Source: Zhengitettix transpicula
Taxonomy: Eukaryota > Arthropoda > Insecta > Orthoptera > Tetrigidae
NCBI GenBank assembly: GCA_037074705.1
Contig: CM073591.1
Coordinates: 7,112,587-7,176,586 of the forward strand
Reading direction: 5' to 3'
DNA length: 64,000 nucleotides
Shown: positions 44,690-54,185 of the stretch, piece after piece
How the letters are laid out: the number at the start of each line of letters is the position of its first letter
How positions within the stretch are numbered: position 1 is the first letter of the stretch
The notes under the pieces: model-generated
Told to the model about the DNA's origin: nothing
Seen by the model: the letters and a program-made list of their open reading frames with translations, nothing else
Databases searched by the model: none
Translations under genes and position numbers: made by a program

Positions 44690-44935
44690 ACATTAATTGC
44701 AGTGATGTTTGATTCAATGTGAAGCGTCTCTGGAATTGTTCCTTGGGGCTGAGGGGCAACGACTAAAATCGTAGCATTTCGACCATATCAAATATGTGTT
44801 TCAAATTGAAGATGATATGTTTGTAGACTGACAGGTTATCTTTGATATTAAACACCACGTGATGCTTCCCTCATACGGGGGTGTTAAGGGAACGTTTCGT
44901 TCGCCCCATGTAGCAGGAATTTAAATTAGCGCAAA
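44690..44935 (-). pseudogene. PLE GIY-YIG endonuclease relic
   Basis: Minus strand: 44,915-44,889 encodes CYMGRTKRS, then Leu-Asn. After a stop or frameshift come HHVVFNIKDN, LSVYKHI and HIFDMVEMLR, which resemble the part of PLE endonucleases that ends in a Gly/Lys-His-(x)-(I/F)-D-F motif. It is the longest endonuclease remnant in the window. The reverse transcriptase domain is not found. Confidence 0.65.
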
Positions 44936-45059
44936 AAGATTTTTTTTTATTATTTCAACATTCAGATATGGTTAAATAGCCCCTCGGCCCCCCTCCCCCT
45001 CCAAAAAAAAACAACAATCAGAAAAGTGAATGCGTCACCACACAGACGTCCGCGCCCCC
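44936..45059. other. spacer with homopolymer tracts
   Basis: T, C and A runs at 44,938-45,015. Nothing else identified. Confidence 0.35.
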
Positions 45060-45205
45060 AGGTGTAGCTACATGTAGGCAACACTGCACTACAGAGACAT
45101 CTGCTGGTTCCTAAGAGATTGTGACGCAGATAAGAAACAACACGCACTTGAGGTTAAAACATGCTTGTCCGAGCTTTCTGCGAGTCAACCCCAACGGGAC
45201 AACAA
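45060..45205 (-). repeat. dispersed repeat R5, copy 2
   Basis: Reverse complement of the sequence type at 41,706-41,830 (CAGATGTCTCTG, AATCTCTTAGG, AAAGCTCGGACAAGC). Confidence 0.7.
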
Positions 45206-45810
45206 CCCTTCGGACAATTCAGAATATTTATTTTGTTTCTTTTTCCCCCATGAAAGAAAATGAACGTGATACCAGTTTGGCGGATCTGATATGAGAACAG
45301 CAGCAGCAAAATGTCCTGATGGTGACGTGTTTGAGGCGTTTCTTGACCGCCGCCATTGAACTCAGCTCAGCGCCGGTGATTTACGACTCCCATTGAAGGC
45401 CCTCATCGGTCTTGCGGGTGTCGTGGCGGCGATGAAGAACAGAAACCTGAGCCAAAAACACGCTGTTCAACCCTTCAACCCCCTCCCACGCCTCCCCCCC
45501 CCCGCCACCCACCCATCGACCGCGGCGCCAGCGTCGCATCGTTCCAATAAAATATCTCTCCGCCCCCCTTCAAGGCGAAAAAATCCTCACCAAAAAAAAA
45601 AAAAAAACTGTGGAAAACCCAACCCCGTGATTTATTATTTCTCTACCGCTTAACCAAGGGTTTTATCCCTTCTTTTGTTCCCTTTTTTAAAGGAAGTAAA
45701 AAACCCAGCGTGATTAATCTGTGGAAGGTTTCGGCTGGTTATTTTTTCGTTATTAATTTGTTTTCCACTAGAATTTTCTTTTTAATATTAGACAAAAGAA
45801 GTGGCAATAT
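45206..45810. other. unassigned spacer
   Basis: The 86-codon frame at 45,393-45,653 is Pro/Ser-rich low complexity ending in poly-Lys from an A-tract; not supported as a gene. Confidence 0.4.
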
Positions 45811-45811
45811 A

Positions 45812-46320
45812 CGAGGGTGGTCTTGAGAAGTTTCCTACCCAACACTGATAGAAGACACAGTCTCCTTGTAGCTTCTCCCAGCGATGCTGCTGCCATCTCT
45901 GTGACCCAGGGTCCAAAACGTACTCTGCAAAGTAAGTGTTGACGAAGGTGACTGCCTCTTCATCTCTGTCCTTAGATGAGGGAACAAGAGGGGCTAGATC
46001 TGGATGGTCGAGTAGTTCAAGCCTTTAGCTTGTCAAGTAACGATGCTCCTGTAATGGTTTCTCCCTTTAAAATAACTCCATGACCGTCGCCATCACTTTC
46101 CCAGTCCACTGTCTGCAATGATGTGTCCACGTTTCATCTACAGTAATTAACTTCGCCAACAGAGCGTCTGAAATTTTGAAACGCGGCAGCCAACGCGCTG
46201 AGAAACTTTCTCATGCCTAAATGTTGACATGACCTCTGCTGTCTCTCTCTCAAACTTCGTGTAGCGCCATCTGGTGAACTTTAGTCGCAGATCGTCAACG
46301 TTCATCGTCGGATTGTGAGA
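45812..46320 (-). pseudogene. mariner transposase pseudogene, central and C-terminal part
   Basis: Minus strand in changing frames: DDLRLKFTRW, STFRHEKVSQRVGCRVSKF (end of the DNA-binding region), DETWTHH with the first catalytic Asp codon altered, GHGVILKGETITGASLLDKL, then EEAVTFVNTYFAEYV, GSQRWQQHRWEKLQGD near the carboxyl end, and a terminus CCACCCTCGTATA at 45,824-45,812. The conserved RWxHRWEK-type end and the terminus identify the element. It is the 3' part of the copy whose 5' part is at 46,869-47,195. Confidence 0.82.
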
Positions 46321-46868
46321 AGCCTGCGAGGGCTATTCTCTCGCAGGCAATACCTGCGAGGGATGTTCTCTCGCAGGCAGAACCTTGTACGAGAGATACG
46401 AAAGGGATGCCTTTTCCTCTCCGTTTTTGAACTAAGGTTGCCACGTGCCGAGGCCTGTTTTGAGAGGTGAATATTCCGGGGTCACAGACCTTGGGGCGTA
46501 CAGGGGTAAGAGTTGTCCGCTATTCCCTTTGGAATAGTCGGCCAGCTGCCTCCTAAACTGGTCGAGGCACGGAGAAGGGAATGCTGCGTCCTCACAGGAA
46601 ACTCCTCTCTCGCTATCCAGGGAAGGACGTGGGACAAGTACCCAATGCTCGACCTACCTGATGCTGGTTTTTCTAAGGTTTGTCCTGCATTATTTTTAGG
46701 CAAATTTCCCCGGGGTAGGATCCTTAAACCATAGCCCGGGGGACCTAGTTAACCCTTGGATACCTTCCTCTACCCTTCCGCATCCCCCCTTTCAAATCCC
46801 ATCCTATGCTATTAAAGGGGAGTTGCCACCATGTGGATTACCCTCAAGAAGCCTGTTACCCTAAAAAA
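46321..46868 (+). mobile_element. S1 retroposon inserted in a mariner element; duplicated 5' hairpin
   Basis: Full-length copy, ending TGTTACCCTAAAAAAAA. The 5' end has the hairpin sequence twice in a row (CCTGCGAGGGCTATTCTCTC then CCTGCGAGGGATGTTCTCTC). It interrupts one mariner pseudogene, so it is younger than that element. Confidence 0.9.
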
Positions 46869-47195
46869 AACTTTCATCGTCTCCCAAGCTCTTACGTTCA
46901 CTGTGGTAAATGATTGTGCAGTGTCATCTCTGATTTGTTGTAGGCGTATTCCCTTTCAAAAACAAAAATATTTAATAACAGCTCGATACTCGATTTTCTC
47001 CATTTTCACAAAAGAAGAACACTCACATCAACCCACTCATAAACGACTGTTACACAACAACTGCGCGTCCAAAATGGCCGAAGTGAGTAACTGTCGACAG
47101 ATGAACAACGAAATTCACTAGCTTTTTATTTACTAGTGCTGCCATCTTTATTCCTTGAGGTCGGACACTTTTCACACCACCACCCTCGTACACTG
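46869..47195 (-). pseudogene. mariner transposase pseudogene, N-terminal part
   Basis: Minus strand: terminus GTACGAGGGTGGTGGTGTGA (47,193 down), leader, then an ATG near 47,002 opening MEKIEYRAVIKYF, a standard mariner amino end. After an internal deletion comes a frame reading ERKSLGDDE, the linker typical of the helix-turn-helix region. The S1 insertion follows. Confidence 0.85.
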
Positions 47196-47200
47196 CAGCG

Positions 47201-47322
47201 CGTTTCTGGAATCCCTTGTTCCTTTCTTCAGGTGCTTTTGAGTGTTGCCAGCCGACGAGTTGCAGTTGTGTCGCTCTAGGCCCTTCTTCTCAGCACCTGA
47301 AGGAAGGGACAAGGAAACGTTC
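47201..47322. mobile_element. foldback pair of hammerhead-like motifs HH6 (minus) and HH7 (plus)
   Basis: Minus motif 47,232-47,201: CTGAAGA, AA, helix II GGAA/TTCC around CAAGGGA, A, GAAACG; the final ACGT is ACGC here. Plus motif from 47,288: CTGAAGG, AAGGGACAAG, GAAACGTTC, with helix II's second arm deleted. The interval carries TTGCAGTTGTGTCGCTCTAG, the PLE terminal-family leader. The two face outward, about 55 bp apart. Confidence 0.65.
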
Positions 47323-47969
47323 TCTGCACGTGGCTGCCACATTTGAATGTTGTCCGTCTGGGAAGGATAAGACCAGCATCATCGCACCTCGGAAGGAATC
47401 GCCTGCCCAGTAGCGGCGTCTCCGTAGTCGTAAAAATAATTGGCGATGACGCGTTTCCACTCGCCGCGGGGGCTAATTAATTAGTGTAGGTGGCGCTCGC
47501 GATAAGGCACGGGACCAGCGACGGAAACCGACGTTTCTCTGAACCGCCGTTAGGGGGTGGAATCTTGATAATGGCCGTCCCCCTTTTTATTTTGCCAAGA
47601 GATGCAGCAGGTCAAGAACGGGGAAGCGTTTAACAATTCATGGAACTGAAGCCCTCGGCGTGGAACAAACAAACAAACAAACGACCGTCTCTTCCGCCTC
47701 CGCGACGAGAATTACGTCACTCCGCTACTACGTGCAGCAGTCACAGAGCAACGCCGACGCAAAGGATTACGTCATCCTCAACATGGCGGCGGGTGATCCC
47801 GACGGTTAATTATTAAAGAAGAAATTTACAAATATCTCATTAATTTTTTATTAACCGCAGGCGACACAAGTCAATTAACACAGGCAATTAAACTTCAACC
47901 GTGTAAAAAGACAGGAAAATAAATTAGTTCTGAATAATAAAACAAATCCAATAATTAAAACTGCGCAGA
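47323..47969. other. unassigned spacer
   Basis: (AAAC)n at 47,665-47,682. AACATGGCGGCGGG at 47,780 is YY1-like. No exon supported. Confidence 0.4.
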
Positions 47970-48002
47970 GACGTTTCGACCAACTATTGTGATCTTTGTC
48001 AG
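47970..48002 (-). ncRNA. hammerhead-like variant (CTGACAA core)
   Basis: Minus strand: CTGACAA, A, helix II GATC/GGTC (one G-U pair) around a 9-nt loop, GAAA, CGTC. The canonical core G is A, as also at 27,734. That G is important for catalysis in known hammerheads, so this may be inactive or a variant. Confidence 0.45.
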
Positions 48003-48070
48003 ACTCGCAGCCAAAGATGCAAAGAATTAAACCTAACAAAGTTTTATTTAATAAACCAATCGATGATATG

Positions 48071-48612
48071 AGGCCTGCGAGGGCTATTCACTCGCAGGCA
48101 GAACCTTGTAGGAGAGATACGAAGGGGCTACCCTTGGGGATGCCTTTTCCTCTCCGTTTTTGAACTAAGGTTCCCACTATCCGAGGCCTGTTCTAAGAGG
48201 CTGTATGTTCCAGGGGGGTCACAGACCTTGGGGCATACGGTAAGAGTTGTCCGCTATTCACATTGGAATAGTCGGCCAGCTGCCTCCTAAACTGGTGGAG
48301 GCACAGAGAAGGGTAAGCTGCGTCCTCACAGCAAACTCCTCTCCCGCCATCCAGGGAAGGGCGTGGGACAAGTACCCAATGCCCGACCTACCAGATGCAG
48401 ATTTTTCTAGGGTTTTCCCTACATTTCTTTAGGCGTATGCCGCCGGGTAGGATCCTTAAACCATAGCCCGGGGACCCCCTAGTTAACCCTTGGCTACCAT
48501 CCTCTACCTTTCCTCATCGCCCCTTTCAAATCCCTTCCTATGCTATTAAAGGGGAGTTGCCACCATGTGGATTACCCTCATGTAGCCTGCCTGTTACCCT
48601 AAAAAAAACAAC
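48071..48612 (+). mobile_element. S1 retroposon, full-length copy
   Basis: From GGCCTGCGAGGGCTATTCAC to CTGTTACCCTAAAAAAAACA with every block present. Confidence 0.92.
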
Positions 48613-49640
48613 TAATCATAGATAATGTTTAAATGAGAACTGTCTTTGTTTTACGTTTAAAAACAAAAATCGTCGGACTCGATGTAGAGCATCTCTGAGA
48701 TTCTATAAACAACATTATTGAAATCCGTAGTATTAAAGCCAAAAAAAAATTGCTCAGTTTGTTATATCGGCCAGACTAAACGATCTTTGTGAACTATAAT
48801 TAAAAAATAACAACATACAACCAAGGTTTCAAAGATTATGAATACAAGACTAGGAAAGATGAAAGCATCATAAATGCCGTTTAAATGAGAATTTTCCCTG
48901 TTGAAGAGTTAAAAGAAAATTACTTGTTGTTAATACGTGGGGGTCAACCTTCCATTGTCTAGAACGACAGCGCTGCCAACATTGCAGGGAACGATTGAGA
49001 TAAAAAAAAACCATGAGAATGTTTATTAACGTGGAATATTTTAACATTCAGCTTCATCGTTCCTTAATTCCTGTTAACCACGACCGTTCAGTCCGGCCGA
49101 TGTAACAACATCAGCAATTATTTCAACTAATTTTAGAAACTACTTTTATTGGGGAAATCCGTGGTACTGGAGACCATCTTTAATTTTAATTTTTATTTAA
49201 CTAAAATAAGAGAAGGAATTACAAAGATCGTTGACCGCGGTTGAGCGCCAGCATCAGAAAGAGGTCTCGACGTTGACGTTTCTGCGGGTTTCATTCTCTG
49301 TGGCTGTCTTCAGACGTGGCTCTCAACCTGGTGCTTGACCGCCAAAAAAGTTGTTAGCAATTTACACACACCGGGAAAGTGTACATTCGTTCAATATCGT
49401 TTAGTCTGGCCGATATAACAACGTGAGCAAATATCGCTGCTAATTTAATATACAACATTACCGTGAATGGGGGGGGGGGGGGTGGGAAGGGCAAAGATAT
49501 TAAGACCAGCTTTATTTTTGCTTCTTAACAAAATATGACTAATCTTTAAAGATCGTTTAGTCAGGCCGATATATCAACGTGACCAATTATTGAAACTAAT
49601 TTAATATACTATAGCGCGTTATTTAGGATAGGCGTCTTTT
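48613..49640. repeat. PLE-derived repeat region with four endonuclease fragments
   Basis: YIG motifs: plus strand 48,760 (CYIGQTKRS), minus strand 49,107 (CYIGRTERS), 49,420 (CYIGQTKRY) and 49,576 (YIGLTKRS after a stop). A hammerhead-like remnant at 49,275-49,313 (minus; CTGAAGACAGCCAC ... GAAACGTC) follows the 49,420 fragment in the same orientation, the expected order of endonuclease then terminal ribozyme. No complete domain remains. Confidence 0.65.
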
Positions 49641-49685
49641 AATTGATTTTACTGATATTTTAGTCAGTTTATTTAAACGCGGGAG

Positions 49686-51560
49686 CAACCATGTTTATCG
49701 AACGTCGGCAAAAATTACCGTTTGGTGGCACTCAGGCTGGGGATAGTAACTGTACCTCCGGGGTTTTCCCGTCAACAAGCAGCAGGTGCAGAGAGTCTCG
49801 GTGTTGCAACGCTCTACGTCGGACCGTCTAGGACCTGTGATTGGTCCATAATAAATTGAATGGACCAATAGAGGAACGGTTGGTAACGCGTGAGTAACCA
49901 TGTTTATCTAACGTCGGCAAAAAGTACCGTTTGGTGGCACTCAGGCTGAGGATAGTAACTGTACCTCCGGGGTTTTCCCGTCAACAAGCAGCAGGTGCAG
50001 AGAGTCTCGGTGTTGCAACGCTCTACGTCGGACCGTCTAGGACCTGTGATTGGTCCATAATAAATTGAATGGACCAATAGAGGAACGGTTGGTAACGCGT
50101 GAGTAACCATGTTTATCTAACGTCGGCAAAAAGTACCGTTTGGTGGCACTCAGGCTGAGGATAGTAACTGTACCTCCGGGGCTTTCCCGTCAACAAGCAG
50201 TAGGTGCAGAGAGTCTCGCTGTTGGAACGCTCTACGTCGGATCGTCTAGGACCTGGGATTGGTCCATAATAAATTGAACGGACCAATAGAGGAACGGTTA
50301 ATAACGCGTGAGTAACCATGTTTATCGAACGTCGGCAAAAATTACCGTTTGGTGGCACTCAGGCTGGGGATAGTAACTGTACCTCCGGGGTTTTCCCGTC
50401 AACAAGCAGCAGGTGCAGAGAGTCTCGCTGTTGGAACGCTCTACGTCGGACCGTCTAGGACCTGGGATTGGTCCATAATAAATTGAACGGACCAATAGAG
50501 GAACGGTTAATAACGCGTGAGTAACCATGTTTATCGAACGTCGGCAAAAATTACCGTTTGGTGGCACTCAGGCTGGGGATAGTAACTGTACCTCCGGGGT
50601 TTTCCCGTCAACAAGCAGCAGGTGCAGAGAGTCTCGCTGTTGGAACGCTCTACGTCGGACCGTCTAGGACCTGGGATTGGTCCATAATAAATTGAATGGA
50701 CCAATAGAGGAACGGTTGGTAACGCGTGAGTAACCATGTTTATCTAACGTCGGCAAAAAGTACCGTTTGGTGGCACTCAGGCTGAGGATAGTAACTGTAC
50801 CTCCGGGGTTTTCCCGTCAACAAACAACAGGTGCAGAGAGTCTCGCTGTTGGAACGCTCTACGTCGGATCGTCTAGGACCTGTGATTGGTCCATAATAAA
50901 TTGAACGGACCAATAGAGGAACGGTTAATAACGCGTGAGTAACCATGTTTATCGAACGTCGGCAAAAATTACCGTTTGGTGGCACTCAGGCTGGGGATAG
51001 TAACTGTACCTCCGGGGTTTTCCCGTCAACAAGCAGCAGGTGCAGAGAGTCTCGCTGTTGGAACGCTCTACGTCGGACCGTCTAGGACCTGGGATTGGTC
51101 CATAATAAATTGAACGGACCAATAGAGGAACGGTTAATAACGCGTGAGTAACCATGTTTATCGAACGTCGGCAAAAATTACCGTTTGGTGGCACTCAGGC
51201 TGGGGATAGTAACTGTACCTCCGGGGTTTTCCCGTCAACAAGCAGCAGGTGCAGAGAGTCTCGCTGTTGGAACGCTCTACGTCGGACCGTCTAGGACCTG
51301 GGATTGGTCCATAATAAATTGAATGGACCAATAGAGGAACGGTTGGTAACGCGTGAGTAACCATGTTTATCTAACGTCGGCAAAAAGTACCGTTTGGTGG
51401 CACTCAGGCTGAGGATAGTAACTGTACCTCCGGAGTTTTCCCGTCAACAAGCAGCAGGTGCAGAGAGTCTCGGTGTTGGAACGCTCTACGTCGGTTTGCC
51501 TAAGACCTGTGATTGGTCCATAATAAATTAAATGGACCAATAGGGAAACAGTTGGTCCCA
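49686..51560 (+). repeat. 209-bp satellite, 9 units, trimeric higher-order repeat
   Basis: AACCATGTTTATC recurs at 49,686, 49,895, 50,104, 50,313, 50,522, 50,731, 50,940, 51,149 and 51,358, exactly 209 bp apart. Two unit types (CAAAAATTACCG and CAAAAAGTACCG) occur in the order A B B A A B A A B. Each unit has ATTGGTCCAT and ATGGACCAAT as a 10-bp inverted repeat around 10 bp, giving two opposed CCAAT boxes. The last unit diverges at its right end (GGTTTGCCTAAGACC). Minus frames of 68-81 codons are unit shadows. Confidence 0.96.
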
Positions 51561-51829
51561 CAGGTCGGGAGAAGTGGAGGCCTACAGGCATTAGGTTGCT
51601 GATGCTGACTAGAGGAGGTTGCTTGAGAAGTGGAGATATTCACCAGCGAGATATACATCGATGACCAGCAGAGACCCCAGTCTGGTAACCAATATTGCAC
51701 ATATCATGGTTGCGTAGAGCATTTTTATATAATTCGTTTCCCGGGCCACAATACAACATTACCGGGGATAACTCAAAGATATGAAGACCAATCTTTATGG
51801 TTTTTTTTTTAAACAAAATATGGCTACTC
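51561..51829. other. spacer
   Basis: CACAATACAACATTACCGGGG at 51,748 and CAAAGATATGAAGACCAATC belong to the PLE-fragment repeat; the rest is unassigned. Confidence 0.45.
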
Positions 51830-52250
51830 ATTAAATATCGTTTAGTATGACCGATATAACAAATTATGGCAAAATAATTTTATATTACAACATTATCGTG
51901 GGAGGGCGGGAGAGGATAGAGAGGGAGGAACGCAAAATTTTAAGAGCAATCATTATTTTTTGAACAAAATACGCCTAGTCTTTAAAGATCGTTTAGTCAG
52001 GCCGATATAACAACGTGACGAATTATTGAAACTAATTTTAAATACATCATCAGGGGGGGAAGTGAAGAGGGGGGATGGGGCAAAGATATTAAGAGCAATC
52101 ATTATTTTTTTAACAAATATTTCTAGTCTTTAAAGATCGTTTAGTCAGGCCGATATAACAACGTGAACAATTATTGCAAAATAATTTTATAAACAATATC
52201 ACCAGAGGGGGGAAATGAAAAATATTATGCACAATTTTTAAGGGTTTTTT
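51830..52250 (-). pseudogene. tandem PLE endonuclease fragments, three units
   Basis: Units of about 150 bp with cores at 51,861 (CYIGHTKRY), 52,012 (CYIGLTKRS) and 52,161 (CYIGLTKRS) on the minus strand. Spacers share AACATTATCGTGGGAGG or related, CAAAGATATTAAGAGCAATC and a T-run. Same unit type as at 24.4 kb in the opposite orientation. Confidence 0.72.
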
Positions 52251-52879
52251 TAGCCAAAGAGTTAACAAATAATAAAATAGCATTTAAAATGTTGTAGATA
52301 AGCAATGGGGCGGTTTTTTATGACGGATAATAATTTTTAATTGTTATAAATGAGTTTAATTGTAAAATTAATGACTATGGCAATAAAATGATCATCAGTT
52401 AGGGTTTAGTACGTCATCAAGTGTGACGCCATATTGTTCTGCTTTACGGCCGCTTAAGGTTTAGTCAACAATGCAGGAATTAATTACAAAAATGACGTAT
52501 ACTTTTTGTTTAAAGATTAATTAGGAAATATTTTAATTAGTTCCAGTAATCTCACGCCCGTCTGTATGTAAGTTGTTGTTACGCAACAGCAGCGACGCTG
52601 AACACGAGGGCGCAACAACCCCCCCCCCTCCCCCCTGTAAAGCATTGCGGCGTTTCTCCCTACAGCCATTAATTTTCTGTGACGGACGGACGGACGGACA
52701 TGTCGGGGACTTTATCGCGTGTCTGCCCGCGTGTGTGACGGACAAATAATTGTTACAAGAGGATGAGCTCGTCCATTACCCGGAAAGGTCACGTGTGGGG
52801 GGGGGGGTGCGAGCGTGTGGCGGAGTCACTGGCAAAGATTAACACAGCGGCGTCAATGAAAAACATTCAGCATGGAGCC
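52251..52879. other. unassigned spacer
   Basis: (GGAC)n at 52,682-52,699, C-tract at 52,619-52,636, G-tract at 52,796-52,807. No exon supported. Confidence 0.4.
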
Positions 52880-53170
52880 CGGCCAGGTGTGGAAGAGGCT
52901 GCCTTTGGGGATGCCTCCTCCTCTCTCTCTGGTATCTTGGAACTAAGGTCCCCGCAAGCCGAGGCCTGTTTTGAGAGGTAAGAGTTTTTCGCTGTTCCTA
53001 TTGGAACAGTCGGTCAGCTGCCTCGTAAACTGGTCGAGGAACGGAGAAGGGAAATGCTGCGACCCCACAGCAAACCCTCTCACCCGCCGCCACCCAGGGA
53101 AGGGAGTGGGACAAGTACCAAATGCCCGACCTACCTGATGCAGGTTTTTCTAGAGTTTTTTTCTGCATTC
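52880..53170 (+). mobile_element. S1 retroposon with deletions
   Basis: GGATGCCTCCTCC to TTTTTTTCTGCATTC. The GTTCCGGGGTCACAGACCTT block is missing and the 3' third is absent. Confidence 0.82.
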
Positions 53171-53245
53171 GGGCATTTTTTTGCTACTTGTCCTACGCGC
53201 TTACCTGGATGGTGGGAGATGGGGTTTGCTGTGAGGTCGCAGCTT
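53171..53245 (-). mobile_element. S1 retroposon fragment
   Basis: GGGCATTTTTTTGCTACTTG, TCCTACGCGC and GGTTTGCTGTGAGGTCGCAG, reversed relative to the preceding fragment; cut by the foldback element at 53,249. Confidence 0.75.
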
Positions 53246-53275
53246 ACATACATTAATTATGTATTGAATGGAAAC

Positions 53276-53308
53276 AACGTTTCGGTACGTGTTTGTAACG
53301 TCATCATG
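53276..53308 (-). ncRNA. hammerhead-like motif, left end, one core base changed
   Basis: Minus strand: ATGATGA where CTGATGA is expected, a partly paired helix II (CGTTAC/GTACC), GAAA, CGTT. Confidence 0.5.
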
Positions 53309-53457
53309 TATTTCCTAAATGTACTCGATTTTAAAAAAGTATCACATTAAAAAGCCAACAGAAAATCTAGAAGTTCTTCCGAGCCACAAGCTACGGACTA
53401 ATGAGGCCACAGACCTACAGGATTGTTTTTTTAACTTTGAGTATATTTAGAAAAGAC

Positions 53458-53489
53458 CTGATGAAGGTACAAACACCTACCGAAACGTT
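53458..53489 (+). ncRNA. hammerhead-ribozyme-like motif HH8
   Basis: CTGATGA, one A, helix II GGTA/TACC around CAAACACC, GAAA, CGTT. All conserved core positions are present and helix II is fully paired. Confidence 0.68.
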
Positions 53490-53559
53490 GTTTTAATTCA
53501 ATACATAATTAATGTCTGTAATTGGTCAGAAAACTGCATTATATAAATAGACGAGCCGA

Positions 53560-54185
53560 GTGTTGTAGTTGCCCGGGTATTCATTGAAATTAACCCGGAG
53601 TTGGAAATTGATTCGTCACTATCCAGTTGGTGCACCTGGCATTTACCAAGAAATACTATCAATCTCATTAACCCTGAAAATTTCGCAAATATCGGCCGTG
53701 TTTGCATGTTTCCAAAATTTCCATCCCCGTCCACCTCCACCCCTAGCAAGAGAAGAGGGGGGTGGGGGATGGTTAAGTGGCTAATTGAATGTCACGATAA
53801 AGCTCAGCGACATCCATAACCCTGGATTCGACCCCAATCTCGGTTGCTTTCCCGTTATTTGCTTTCATCGCCGCTCCACCCCCACCCCGTAGGGTGTTCC
53901 TTTCCCATATTGGAAGGGATTGAATTTATACACACATATCGTCGGTAGAAACACTATCAATATTTTTGACCTCTAAAAAATATTTAAACGGTGTAAATAT
54001 CGGCCGTTTTAGGATGATAAAATATTTCCGCCCCCCCGTCCCCCTCTACGGGGGTGGTAGACGTGTCTCATCCCGACAGTGTTTGTTTCCTGGTCGCAAG
54101 GAACACGTGTACGAATTATGATGAAATTTGCTCCACGGGTGTATGGTTGTATAAGGAACATACCCTCTTAAAGATACTGTAAGCA
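53560..54185 (+). repeat. dispersed repeat R4, copy 3, internally duplicated
   Basis: Contains GTTGCCCGGGTATTCATTGA, AATACTATCAATCTCATTAA, then again AGCTCAGCGACATCCATAAC, CCTGGATTCGACCCCAATCT, AACACTATCAATA, GACAGTGTTTGTTTCCTGG, GGAACACGTGTACG and TATAAGGAACATAC. The first part appears twice, so a tandem duplication or two copies are present. Confidence 0.75.

Larger units (their letters stand above)
53249..53516. mobile_element. ~268-bp foldback element with hammerhead-like motifs at both ends
   Basis: ACATTAATTATGTATTGAAT at the left and ATTCAATACATAATTAATGT at the right are perfect inverted ends. Just inside each lies a motif facing outward (minus 53,276-53,308; plus 53,458-53,489). The roughly 150 bp between them show no coding capacity. 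The left end sits within an S1 fragment. Confidence 0.82.

Noticed and set aside
45393..45653. 86-codon frame beginning MKALIGLAGVVAAMKNR
   Set aside because: The start looks vaguely hydrophobic, but the rest is Pro/Ser-rich low complexity with poly-Lys from an A-tract, and there is no promoter or splice context.
49695..51591. Series of 68-81-codon minus-strand frames
   Set aside because: Each is one or slightly more than one unit of the 209-bp satellite; 209 is not a multiple of three and each ends at a stop fixed in the unit.
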